Assembly (NCBI GenBank): GCA_033675545.1
Contig: JAWDGP010007346.1
Span: 395,001-459,000 of the forward strand
Source: Elysia crispata
Lineage: Eukaryota; Mollusca; Gastropoda; Plakobranchidae
DNA: 64,000 nucleotides
Direction: 5' to 3'
Shown: in pieces, positions 31,503 to 45,300 of the stretch
How positions within the stretch are numbered: position 1 is the first letter of the stretch
Layout of the letters: each line of letters opens with the position of its first letter
The notes under the pieces: model-generated
The model's input: only the letters and a program-made list of their open reading frames with translations
Told to the model about the DNA's origin: nothing
The model's database searches: none
Position numbers and translations under genes: made by a program

Positions 31503-34500
31503 CTTATATCAGTGCTGTGAACGGAAGCCTGAATTTGTTGTTTTAAAAGACTGGGATGTATGGGTAGTGATGATGCAAAGTTAATTTTTTACTATGTGAA
31601 AAAAGCAATCCAATTTCAAATTGTAAATTTTTTTCTATTATTCAAGACAACAGGTTTGCTAGGTTAAATTTCGAGTGGATATATAAAAAATAATGGACAA
31701 GCATTTTCATGAAGTTATTTCAATTTCAGAAAGCAGGATAAATGGGGGACCCTTTCTGGTTCAGAACATCTAATAAAGTCATTTGGATGACATCTAGAAA
31801 GTAGAATAGGCAAATAAGACTTGTCTTCTTTGATATGACCATAAATCAGAGGCATTTGGTTATTTTCACTTACAAACATAGTTGTACGTAGTTGCTTATA
31901 CTTTGTAAGGAATTTAAAGGACAAAAAAGATTTAATTTCATCTTTGTATTCATTCTGATCTTTCAGTCTATAAAGGTTGTTTTGCAAGTCATAAATGATA
32001 CATTTATCATGCTCCTAGTCTCAGAGAGTTGTATCTCATGTTTTCCTACATTGTAAAGTGTTGGTGTTTAGAGAACAAATTTTTCTTCCATGTAATTTAA
32101 AATTGCTATCATTTTCATGTTTTGAAATATTCAGTATGTAACATTGTGAGAAGTTTTAAAAAGTATCAAATTTCAAACATTTTCAACTTAAACATCTTTT
32201 CATGTAATATTTTTAGTACTTGCTGATACTTTTTGAAGATCATATTTTGAGTTTTAAACACAGTGTGCAGTATGTATCTGACATAGACTTTCTTAGTAGA
32301 TTTATCATTATTAGGAATTAACTGAAGTTATACTGTGCACTAAAAAAGCAAAAGTAATATAAGGTTATAAACATTTGATCAAGGAAATTTTAGAACTTTT
32401 GAGGTTTTAAGCATGCTTACCTCTTTCTTTTATCTGAGAAGAGAGGGGAAGTGCTAGATTCAGTCAGTAGAATAATGGACTGATCATGCTGCTTAAATTA
32501 GATCTGATTTTGACTTAGGCCGTCTGTTAGTGGAGTTGGATGTCTTCTCACCGGCCCAACCTATTTAATGCTGTATGAGGGCTAGTCACCGTGACAGTAA
32601 AAGTTATTAAACATGAAAATGCGCTTTATTTTTTATTCTGAGTTTGAAAATAAGCTGTTTTTTATAGGCACAATTGCCATCCTGAAAGACTTAACTCCTA
32701 TGAGGAGTACAGGTTCAGAGACAAACAAGCAAAAGAAGAAGGAAAAAAAGCGATAATGGCTTCTTATTTTCAGTATTCTCAAGTACATCTTCTTTAATCC
32801 CCTGATCATAATGTCTTTCTTGTAATGTCTGTTTTCAACCAAAGGAGTGGATTTTTTGTGTGCTAACTTTCCCTTTGACTAAAGCAGAATGGAAGAGCCT
32901 TCCCATGGCTGTTATGATATTTTAAGTTATTTAACCAAAGACAAAAAGAACTATCAATTAAAACCAATATGTTCCTTTCACTTTTTAACTTACTTTTTGG
33001 ATTTCTTTATTAGGTGCACTTGATTTTAAACTTCTAAATCTAATATAGTGATAAGTTTCCACAAGTAGTAAACATGTTTCAACATCATTATCCTTGCATC
33101 ACTACCACCATTTAAGGCATTCCTAAAAGTATTACTTAATGTATTTGCTACACTTACAAAAAGAGTTTTTATGCATTTATTGAAAGTGAGACCAGAAACT
33201 GCACTGGAGTAAAATAAAAACTGGGCATGAGGGACTTTGTTGGGTTTTTTTTTTCTGTATGTTGGTGAGTTAGATGTGACCTCTTACAAGGGTATGTACC
33301 TTTTGTTTTGATTTTTTTTTTCACTTCATAATACATCCCTGATTTTAAGATTTGAACTGATTAAATTATTCTTACACATGTATGTTTTACTAATCTTGTT
33401 ACTCAGGGTCTAACCAGATTTGATGTATATTTTTTTTTTCAATTTTGTTCTTTACTCCAGCAAAATTAAGCCAATTATTGTGTGTTGTGAAAGGCTTGGA
33501 TATATTTAAAATGAGAGTAGAGGTAGTATTTGTGCCTAAGGTAACACTAAGAATTCTTTAGAACTGGTTCCAGCAGTCTGTTTGGGCATTTTTCGCATTT
33601 TTCTTTAAGTCGTTTAACTTAGTTTAAGACTGAAATTTGAAAGCATGCTCTTGTGCATGCTGTGGCCATATAATTATAATAACCTTGCAAAATGGAACTT
33701 ATGTTCTCAGTAAGAGATGTGCCTAAATTTAACCAAACGTGTGTCATGCAATACATCATGATGTCATTAAGGGATATGCAACTTTTAAAATTATTGTTCT
33801 AGTTTGATTTCTTGGTCTTCAAAACTGATATCTATTCCCCCAAATTTTCCATATTTTCTTTTTGCATTACTTACTCATCATTGAAACCATTAAGGGATAT
33901 TTTTTTACATGCTTGACAGGATACAATTGCTGCAGTCAACTTGCCTTACACATTTCGCCACTAAAACACTATCATGCTACAATTCGTGTCAACACTTATC
34001 ACAGGGAAGGTGAAAATGGCTCATGAACTTATTTTGATTGTGGATTTCAACTTAATATTTTTAACTTTGATATTAGTCTTTATAAATATAAATCCGGTTG
34101 GTTTTAATATTCTCACACTTATTTGTGTGTTCAATGAAACCCATGTGAATTTTTTACTTTTATACAAGACAAATCTACTCAGAATTTGTGATTTTTGTGC
34201 AATAAATTTCAAAATAAATTATTTATCAAAATTTTAAAAGAAATTAGTTGCAGTTAAGTTATTTTTCATCATCATTTTCGTTTTATGGTGGATTCTGTAA
34301 CATGTGTAGCACCAAACTTAATTAAAAACAACTAACTGCATGTACAAGTATATAGATTTTGTCAAGATCAGGTGGGACTGATTAAGTGTGAGAGCTGGCG
34401 AGAAGAGATACATATTTATGTAAGTGATCAGGTAATGGTGTAAAGGAAAAAATTACAAGTAATAAAATTGTGTGCATTACCGCAAAAAAATATTTCAGGT

Positions 34501-36113
34501 GGGAAATTGCAATGAAACAAGCTATGTATTTTATGTTTGCTTTCCATTTTCAAATCAACGTTCCATGGATAATAAGAATGATGGGTATGTCAATACTAAA
34601 AAGTCAAGGTTTTTTTTACTTTCAACATATATCACTAACGACTAAAATTTCACTTCAAATTTATCATATGGCTGTGGACAGACTATTTTCAAAACATATA
34701 AATTTAAACATTAAATATCCAACCCTCTATTCCTTAATGAATCCCAAAACACATAAGAAAAAAAAATTCCTTGCACAGTTGTAAATGTAGATTAAGTATA
34801 TATTTATTTTATATGTATGAAAGTAGAAAAAAAAGCATGTGATGAGCAAGGATTTTTTTTATACAATATGTATAAATAAAATCAGTTTGATGATATATTT
34901 CCTACTCCCTGAGTCTCATGAGGAAGGCATAAGTCGTTTGGCAGCAACAGCTGAAAAAAAAAGAAAAAAGATCTCTATCAAAGATATCTTGCACAAAAAT
35001 TGATGTCATTAACTTTTAAGTTTTCAGTGAGGCTTTTTCTGACGTAAATTTATTGATACTCCACGATTCTTAATTGGTTCTAAGTACAGAAGTAAAAGAA
35101 GATAAATGATAAAGCTGATGTCTATTTATCTTTCATAGGTAATGAGAAAGATTGATCAGGAAAAAAAACTCAAGAAAGAATTTCAAGATGACTAGCTATT
35201 ATTGTGTACTTTATTTGTAATTTTTTTTTAACAGCAATTAAATTTAATTAATTTAATAATAAACAAAGATTTTTTTCGACTTCATGTTTGCTAACCCTTT
35301 CAAACATTTTCTTCTAGAATGATAAAATTCAAAGAACAGATCAAGCCCATTTGTTGAACATGTGCTCATAAATTCTGCATAAAATTAGGCGTGAAGAGAG
35401 AGACAATTTCGGATCGTTTGCTTCCCCAGCAAATGGAGTGAAAAAAAAAACACCTTTTCATTTAATATACAAAATTGTAAAGATTAAAAAAAAATCTTTC
35501 TTTTTTTTCTGCACAAGTTCACATCTTTTACTCAGATAGGAAATGAGCTGAACAGAGCATTTAAGAAATGTATTTAAGTTGTTCAGGTTTTTTTTTTAAA
35601 TATTACTCAATGTCTTACAAAATGCCCTAATAAGTTGATAACAGTGTAACATTTTATCTGAACACTCAATGATGTCCATTTTTTAGTTCAAAAAGATTAT
35701 ATTTTGCTATTGAATCCATTTGCTTAACACACTGAATGATTTTCCCATGCGTTACACTGGATCGACGATTTTCTCGTCGAGCCAATGCTGTGCAGCACAC
35801 CGGATGACCTTGAATAATTTTTATCTCATCTGCTATTGAGTCTACCGCTTAGTGAATACCCTCTATAGGAGCACATCATCTTAGTTTTGAATTTGTGTAA
35901 ACAGGAGATGAAAACAGCAGATACTTTTTTTATGAAATTTTTTTCCTGAGGTCACTTCTAGGAGGCACAGCCACACTAGATCTAGATTTACTAAACTTTC
36001 ACATGCAGGCAAATTACGTAATGGATTAATTTTTTTTGGTCAGTTATATAAAAATTGTCCACATTCAAAAAATCATTTAAAAAAAACATTTGTTATATAG
36101 TATTCAAATTTGT

Positions 36114-36119
36114 TTTAAT
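36114..36119 (-). terminator. Candidate polyadenylation signal of FAN1 (ATTAAA)
   Basis: On the bottom strand ATTAAA lies about 210 bases after the FAN1 stop codon. In AT-rich sequence such hexamers are common, so support is weak. Confidence 0.25.
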
Positions 36120-36328
36120 TTAAATGTTAATTTTTTTAAATTTGCATGGCCAAATTTCATGTCGATTAATTAGGAATATCATGGTAAATTTTTTTTTAAA
36201 ACTAACCGGAAACTCTGGCTTTCAACACTTGTAAACCTAAAAAATAGACCGCCGTTGAGTGATTTAAAATATTTTATAGTTGTAAAACAATCTCTTTTTC
36301 CCTATAATGTCAGCACTGTAATTAAAGG

Positions 36329-39300
36329 CTACCCACCCTTAACATGGCACACCTCAGCATCTACACCAAGTCCTAAGAGATAATCCAGCCACAGGATCTG
36401 CTTGTGGGACAGTTTGTCTCCAGGACCTTTCACCTCACATATCTGGGATGGAAAAAAGTATTAGACTTTGTCACAAGCACAATAAGAGCTTTGTTTATCA
36501 TGAAAACTTGTGGCAAAGAATATAAATATGACTTGAATATTTTACGGTACAAATTTTGCATCTACCAACTTTTATTTTATTCAACAAAATTTCCAATAAT
36601 GACACCAATAACAGATAACTCATTCCTTTAAAAAATTTTTTTTTTCAATCTACGGTCATACTTTCAGTGCAGCTTTGAACCAGATTAGTCCGAAATTTTT
36701 CCAATTTTTTTTCTTCAATCTACAGTCATGCTTTCAGTGCAGTTTTGAACCAGATTAGTGCGACATTTTTTTTTTCAAAGCAATTATTGATATTGACCTT
36801 AAAAGCTCCTGTCACTGGATTCCACAGAGTGAGATCAGGGAATCCACTCCTTGTGTGTCTTGGATTGTGTGCAAAGCGTTTCAATATTCCTGTCAAAACG
36901 GAGGGCCCCATACAAGCTACCAATTCCTAAAAAAAGAAAAAAGTATCATTTTAATTTTTAAAAGAACACACTTTTTATGCTTCTACTTTACTAGAGAAGA
37001 AAGATGTCAAGAAATACCAATGTCAGAAATATTTTTCATCAATTTATTTTAGGCAATACCCTAGAATTTTTCAGCTTTTATCACAGATAATGGATGCTTA
37101 AAAGCATAACATTTAAGTCCAAATTAGTGTAGATTTCAAGCGAAAATGACATTATTTCTAAAGCAGGTGAAAATATCTCATGTTTTCTAGATACATGGCT
37201 GCTTATATGGGAACCCATGGATAGGAAGATGATATCCCTTATGGATGCTCAGAAGAAACTTTTCCAACCCTATTAGAGTCTAATTTGCAAGAGGACCCAA
37301 TGTTCATCCAAACAAAACATAACAGGCATTTAGACTTGTCTAAACTTACTTTAATGCAATCTGCAGATCTCATCCTTTCCCAGCTCATGCCAGTACAAGC
37401 AACTCCTTCATGTGAAATCCAGCTCTCTTCTGCTATGGCTTGAAGATCCTGCATTTGAGAACACCAATTAAGACAAAAAAATTTAAGGATTTTGAAATTC
37501 TTCACTGTGTTTCCGCTGTAAATATATACAAAGGTTTCAAGTTGTCAATTTTACAAAATATGGCCAGAAGCTACCTTCGAAAACCACTTACCTCTACAGA
37601 CTTGTTGGATAAATCCTCAATCCTTTTATCAATCTCTGGTTTTCTTCTATCATAAAAATCATCTGTGTAGAGATCAAGCGGCATGGCTTGATATGGGCTA
37701 TGAAAAGCATCTGGTCTTGGCAAAAAAAGGATGTCCCAACAAAACAAGGCAAATAGGGAGGAAACTATACTGCCTTCTGCATGCATTCCTGGTTATTTGA
37801 GTGATAAAGGAAGAAGCATGATGAAGTTTATGAATATACAGCAAGATGAATAAAGTGAATGGCATTGATGAAAGTGCAATCACATTTTATGTTTTGTACG
37901 AAGATGATACAAGCTGCAAAAATATATATTTATAAGGGATTGTTGGCAATATCTTCAGGATGGATGAAGTTTAATTTGAGTGTAATGAAAGAATTAAACT
38001 TAAGCTATAACTCGATCTTCAGGAAACATAACTAGTAACATCAAGTAATGGGAAAAACTAAGTTAAGTAAATCAAGGAGTTATCTTCCCTTTAAAAATAA
38101 AAAAAAACAATCGTGAATTTATACCATGCCACTATAAGCAGACTATTCATTTTGAGTGTTTGTTTCGACTTTTATCATGTTTTCTTTATGTTATTAAAAA
38201 AAAGGTTGTTTTCCCTTTCTTTGTTTTTATTGTAGCCTGTTTCTGCATTGATCTTTACTCTTCACTGTTGTCCAGTAACATTCAGTTCAATTATCCGTTT
38301 GAGTGTCAGAGTTATTACTAATATATGTTTTGCCTCTGCCATTAGCATCAAGTTTTTTTTTCAGTTTGTTTTGTTTTCAATAGAGAGCTTGTGGTCAGGA
38401 ATCAATCTGATTTTGGTGATAAGCCTATCTTGCTGTTGGATTAAGATGAAGTGTAGACTTGCTTAGGAATCAACGCACAAAAGTGTCTCACTAATAAAGC
38501 CAATTGACCTAGTCCTAACCCCATAGCCATGGCGGGATTGAATGGATGGGCATTGTGTAATAAACCAATCACAGTTCACACTTCATGGTAGGGAGGAAGC
38601 AGATCTAGCCTACAAAATATAAATCTAAGTAAATAACACCCATTGTTCTAGGGCTAGGCCTACGGCCAAGGAGAGATGGTATGGAAGAACAGTGTTTAAT
38701 TAAGTAATTACAGTGGCAGATATAGCCTACAAAGAAAAATTTAGGAAAAATGTAGATCTAAGCAATAAGCAACTTCTATTTTGGTAGGCCTAGCCCTACG
38801 GTCTAGGAGAGATCAAATGGGTGAGCAGTTTTCAGTCAATAATCACAAAAGAGACAGGTCTATCCTACAAACACAATGCACTCAAAATGTAATCAGCCCG
38901 GAGGGGGAGGTGGGGAGAAAATGCGGGATGGGTCAGCAGTGGTCAATCTCAACCAATCACAGAGGAGACATGTCTGTCCTAGACACAATGCTCAGAGTGT
39001 CTAGTCTAGCTCAGGCCAGCACTCAAAACTCCCCTCCCCCCCCCCCCCCAACGCACACACACAAATTAGTGTGTTTTGATGAACTTTTTGACGATGATGA
39101 ACGTTGAGCGACAGGTAAGCTTACGAGAAAGGGAATTGATCCGGCACCTTTGCTACTGTTATAGGCCCTACAGCTGTACCCAGACATGGATTCAGCCAGC
39201 CCTCACGGGTTATGTAAAGACAACACACGTTGTATTTCTCCCATCAGCACATGATAACTTGCTGTCGTATTGTCTGATGCTTACTGACGGATGAGTCAGA

Positions 39301-42300
39301 AAAGAGAAAGCTTGTTTTTATTGGCTGAAATAAGTGAAAACAATGATGTTTTTCTTCCCCCCAAAAAAAGATCTACTTATTTGAAAATCGAGGTTATATA
39401 AATACTTTAAGAAGGGGAATGGACCCAACAAAAAGATCGACTTGAGGGAAAATCAACGTAAACGTCGTCTACTTAAGTGGTGTGCGCTGTAATTATGTTT
39501 AAAGCTTAAGGTTACAAAGTGGTTAATAAGAAAGCTTAACATGAAAGATGCCGCTCAATAAATGAATTGTGAAAATGAAATGCAGAGAGCCAAAGAAAGA
39601 AGTCTGTGCTCATCATAATACCTGCAATAAACAATCACGATGTACCTATTAATTTATTGTGAAAGTGACAAAATAAAACAGGCCTTCAGGTGCCAGCTTT
39701 CAAAGAGGTAAAGCTCACATAACACTCATGTAGGTTTGTGCTGCAGATTCCTCTAAACTAACCAAATCTAATGCATTGTTTGAATATCTTTTACCTGATG
39801 GGAATCCATGTGCTCTGTAGTGATCCAATACGAATTCCTCCACTCCACAAACTGCCAGATCACCCATTCCATTTCCATCTTCTTCTCTCCTGTAAGAGTC
39901 TTGGGTAAGAAATCTAGGTCCAGCACCTGTGGAGCTGTGGAGAACTCTACCCTCAAGGTGCACCTGTGGTAGCAAATCATGATAAAAAATAAAACCTCTT
40001 CTTGATTTCACTGAAAGGTATTGAGATTTACATGCATGTGTTTGCATCTGTTGCTGTGATGATAATTATAACAGATACTGATGACTGTAATTGCCACATG
40101 AATGATATCATATCTAGTTTGAAAATGTTACAAAATATTTTAGGCCTAACCTTGGGTAGGTCTTTTAGAGGTGTGTGATAGCATTCCTTCAAGCGATGGC
40201 CAAGTTTGAGACGAGGCCTCTCACAGATGCCCTTGCCACGGAGATACAGAGCCAGACGATGACCTACTTTCACATGAGAGTCAGCTAAACCAGAAAGCAC
40301 AGCTTCCAGGGCCTGAAAATAAAACAAAAATATTCTCTCAGTTTGTGGATAAGGCAAACTTTCAACTGCGTGGCTTAGAAAGAGACACATAACATGAAGT
40401 TTCATTTTAATTAGATTCTTTCATCGCTTTTCTTATTTACATTTCTTGTTCAAACCTCAACAGCAACTAAACATGGTACTGGTATCACCATAAGGTCTGC
40501 CTGAAAATATCCACCAACTCAGTCTAGTACCACATAGTAATTGATAATTAATATAATCTAATCAAAAGTCATTCATTGTTGTTGGTGGAAGGGTTTTTAG
40601 TTATAAGAGAGCTTAATAAAAATGTATTACAAATATACTTGAATACTTTTTATGACCAAGATGTCATACCTGTTCCGGCTGTTTCAAATGAGCATCAAGA
40701 TTGAGAGCAAGACGCTCCCACCAATATCCTCTGTGCGTGCAGCAATAGTATTCTTGGCCTAGCAAAGTCTTCAACAAATCTACAGCTCCCATGAAATCTT
40801 TTCTTCTTTGAAGCACTTCAATGCCTTGACTCAGAAGGCGATATATCACTGAGGTTGCAGTGAATGCCCTCAAATAACCAGGAAGGTTTTTGTTCCAGCT
40901 GATTAAAAATAGGAGAATTACAAAGATATGGCAAAATGCCATAGGAAAATATCCATGTATTCATCATAAAATTGGGAAAGAAAGCAATGGGGCAAATATC
41001 AAAAAATACAGCAATGAAGCAAATAAAAAATACAGCATAATGTGAAAGAACTCTATTTTAAATAAGTGAAATACAGCTAATAGTTTAAGTATACAGTACA
41101 CCTCGACTCAATGAACTAGTTTGGTCATTTTTAAAAAGTTTGTTGAAAGCAAGGTTCTTTTGAGCCATGTTATAAGGCACCACAAGGAAAGTAACCAACC
41201 GAAAATTCAATTACCACATACTTTCATGTATCTCCCTTGTTTTTATCAACCACGTGTTTATACAGCCGCTTTTAACCCTTCCCACCCACTGCCCAAGTCA
41301 CCACCATTACGGTTCTTTGATCTTCCATGCATGTCAATACTTTACTCTACCCCTACCCCTAGTATTACTATGGCATAAATGATAATATAGCCTATAGGCT
41401 GTGTGCCAAACACCTATACACTGCAAGTATTTGAATTTCAACTGTACATTTCTAAGTAGAAAAGCATTCTATAATGGTTTTGCCAACACTAATTGTTCGT
41501 TGAACCCAAGGATGGGTCCCAGATTAGTTCATTTGTTACAAGATATTTTAAGAGAGTCAAAGAGGGAAAAAAAATAGGGATTTTACTTTGTTCGTTGGCT
41601 GCAAGGTGTTCTTTGAATCCAAGTTTGTTGGGTTTGAGGTGTACTGTATTACATTTCTTGCGATTTATAGTAGTTTCATATGAGATTCCTTGACAGAGGT
41701 ATCCTTGTACAAAGATCAACCATTACCTTTAAAGCTTAAAAATCTGTTGGTTAATAAAAAACATTAAAAAAAAAAAAAAAGAAACAAGAAAAAGTCTCCA
41801 TAACCATTTGACTCTAAGGAGGGCATTTAAACAAAAATCCAGAGGTTAAACATCTAATGTTATTTTAAATTTGGACCTGACAATGTCTTGGTCTGCCTCA
41901 AGTACTCTTTGCTTCTCCTGCACAGTTAAGAATACAGTATATGCTTCATCCCATTTTCCTTTCTCTGTGGCATGAAGAAAGTCTGATTCTAGTTGAAGTG
42001 CCTCTGAAAATCTGTGCGGAGTAAGGCTGACTTTTAAATTTCCATGGCAAAATAATTGTACTCATTGATTATTGATTTTAATTTTTGACATAAGGTTATT
42101 AATGTTGTTTAAAAGATTGCTTTATATAATCTTACCTTTGGTTTGTCTTGCTTTTGTATAACAATCTTTCAGAATTTATTTTTACATTTAATTTATTTTA
42201 AAAGTACACCAAAATTTTTTTTCGCAAGACAACTTTTACATAGCGAGTAAAAAACAAACATCGCTATGAAAAATGGATTTTATAGGATCAAGATTTTGAT

Positions 42301-45300
42301 AAATTTTCAAAGCAAAATGCAAAGCAAAAGATATTACTAATATTCATAGAAAAAACATAAGATCTTGACCATCTTGTAGATTTGGTAAAAATATTGCAGA
42401 GAGAAAAGTTCCTTTCAAATTTTGCAAAGGTTATGATTTTCTAAAGAGCAACATGGCAGTATATTAATATTTCTTAGATTGTTTAAGTTTTTAATATTAT
42501 ACAGTAGCCTCCGGTTAAAAGCACGCCAGTTAAAAACACGCTTTGGTTAAATACACGCTGAAGCGGTCTGACCGATTTTTTACAATGTAATCGGTATACT
42601 TTAAACGCACGCTACATCGCCTAAACGCACGCTTCGAAATTATTAAATCGGCATTGCTTACTGTACACGGTAGTAAAGTGGACGAAATATCCACGCTATT
42701 ACAGCACATGGCAGCCTGGAAACCGTGCTAGCACATTATACCGATACACGAAAGGGAAGGGGTGGAGGACAAAGGCTGTACATCAGTATCGTCGTATAGA
42801 TCTAAACACACAATGCCCTCTACCTGGGCCATGGGATCGGCCAGAAGCTTGGAAGGGTAGGGAGGGGAGGGTTGGAGCGAAGCACAAGCAAGGTGATGCA
42901 ATTTTCGCTGCTTTGTGTTTGCCTGGTCAGATCTATCCATTACGGCTAGTATCCTCTCCCCTCCTCCCTCGTTTTTTGCGTTGCATGGTTGTCTGAGGTT
43001 CGCGCATGGTGTATCACTGTCAGGCATCATCTGTGTAAAACAAGTCTAGTCATAGTCAAGATTGGTTATTCACTCATTGCAATTTCATCCGTCAGTAGCA
43101 TTGAGCAGTCTTCACTCTCAGAGTCTAGTCTCTTATTTTCATTGACATACACGATACGATACATAATGTCTACTCACAAGACATTAAGGTTGGAAACAAA
43201 CAAGATTCTAGACATTTTGTTCATGAAACTTCAATGGTCAATGTTGTTCCCTCTTATGAATTTCGTTATTTCAATGCTGTTTAATAAAACCAAAGAATAA
43301 AAAACAAAAAACAAAAAATAAAAATAAAAGAACCCAAAAGCTAGCTGAACTCAAAGGTATAATAACCTGCCTTTCACGTCAAATGTGTGTAAATCAAGGG
43401 AAATAACCCCGTATTTTTGCAGTGCCATAAGGGAAGTAACCAAAATTTTTTTTATTACTTTTTATAAAGACACGCATCTCCTAAACGCACGCTATTGAAG
43501 CCTCCTGAGGACTGTGCGTTTATCCGGAGACTGTTGTATCACAAAAAGAAGATAATTGGTGTGTCTCTGACATTTTCATTTTGCACCATTTTTAAAGTTT
43601 GTTTAGTGACTGTTCCTTACAGTCATTTTGTTGCTAGCTTCACTTTGTAAAGCCAAACAGTTCATTATATTGACCTTTAGATTCAATAGATCTATGGATG
43701 GAGGTTAATAAGTCTATAAAAGCCAAATATGACAATTCAGACTACAGAATTTTGGATTACCTGTTCAATGCTTTTTTAACAGTTAAACCAAAATTGAAAT
43801 CTTCCCAAATTTAATATGCATTTTTTATCCTGTCCCAAGAAGGATCTCCCCACAAAGTTTATAAAAGAAATATTCCTCCAATTTTACGTGCAGATTGAAA
43901 TCCATTTGAATTTTGACAAAATATAATGAACTGAGAATGATATACTTACAATCTTCTTTCAGAGTTTTTTTAATTTCAAGTTATCAGATAGTTTCAGCAT
44001 TGTTACTTGTAATTCTTACAATAATATTCTTCACCTCAGTAAGGATGTTTTTTTAGAAATAGACTAATTTTACAAAAATTCACCTGAGAACATCTGCACG
44101 GCTGCCAAAAATTGAATGCGACTTGTCAATTTGGAATTCAGGGTAGACAACTTTTCCCATATTGACCATCAACATGTGAAACCTGAAAAGGGAAAATACA
44201 AGAACTACTGCTGCAAAATGCTGAAGAGTCCATTGGAGCTGGTATATAAGTCAAACAAAGAAAGATAAGCATTGAAAGAGGCATCATGATAGTTTTGCAC
44301 AGAAGGGAACTCTGAAAAGGAACAAATTAAAACATGTAGCAGTAAAAAACTAGTTACGATCATAATACGATTTAAATCTAAAACCAAATCAATCCGTCAA
44401 ATGACAGAAGTCCTTTTACATATATAGTGCATATTTTCCCTACATTTGCTTTGAAAAAAAATGTACAAATCATGGCTTTTTTCAACTCATCCTAACTGGG
44501 CTAATCACCATAATATTATCTTTTCAGCTAAAGAATGTTCTTTAATGATAAGAGGTTGGATGGATTACATGTAGATTTTTTTTTTCAGCAACTGAAGCAG
44601 ATCAAAACCAAACCTAAGATTCATGAAAGCATATTACTCATTGTAGTTAACATATTCAGTATGAGGTAAGAGATGATTCTTAACATTTTCACACATTATT
44701 GCACCAACTGTTCCATAGCAATCTTTCCTTCTTCAAATAACACAACTTTCAAACAATATAATTCAAAATGATACTTTTACTCATACGATGAGTATTGGTA
44801 ATACAATGCCTCTTAATGTCTCTTGTCGATAAGAAAACATATTATATTAAAATAAGTATAGCTTTTGTTCAATTTCAAATGCAAAATACAGCAGTCTCTG
44901 CTGTAACTTACAGCTGTCCTTGACCACCATTTCCACTATCTTCATCCAAAGAAGTGTTCACAACAGAAAAGAGCATCATGATTCTCACAAACAGGGCACG
45001 GGGTGCTTCAGATAGTTTGTAAACACCTGAGAGGAACTTCTTGGCTCTTCAAGTAGATTAAAGATAAAATATGATGATTGGATCTAGTCCATATAATTTT
45101 TCATTATAAAAATATATTTCATTTCACCAATAATGACATTATGATTGAATTTCAACATATTGAATATTTGGTACATAATTAAAGTAATTTTGTGCCTTTT
45201 TTTCCTTCTTCTCTATGTGTCAGGTATGTTATAGGCATTGACTGTCTTGATCCTACAGTTCATACTATGCTCAGCCAGGTGGATAAGTTCATTGTTTGGC

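Larger units (their letters stand above)
31444..36328. other. Tail-to-tail spacer between SUGCT and FAN1
   Basis: AT-rich sequence containing the 3' UTRs of both genes. Short frames here lack domains and codon character. I see no RNA gene or transposon. Confidence 0.6.

Noticed and set aside
34470-34784. A 104-codon frame in the SUGCT/FAN1 spacer
   Set aside because: AT-rich codon use, no domain, and it ends in an A-rich run.
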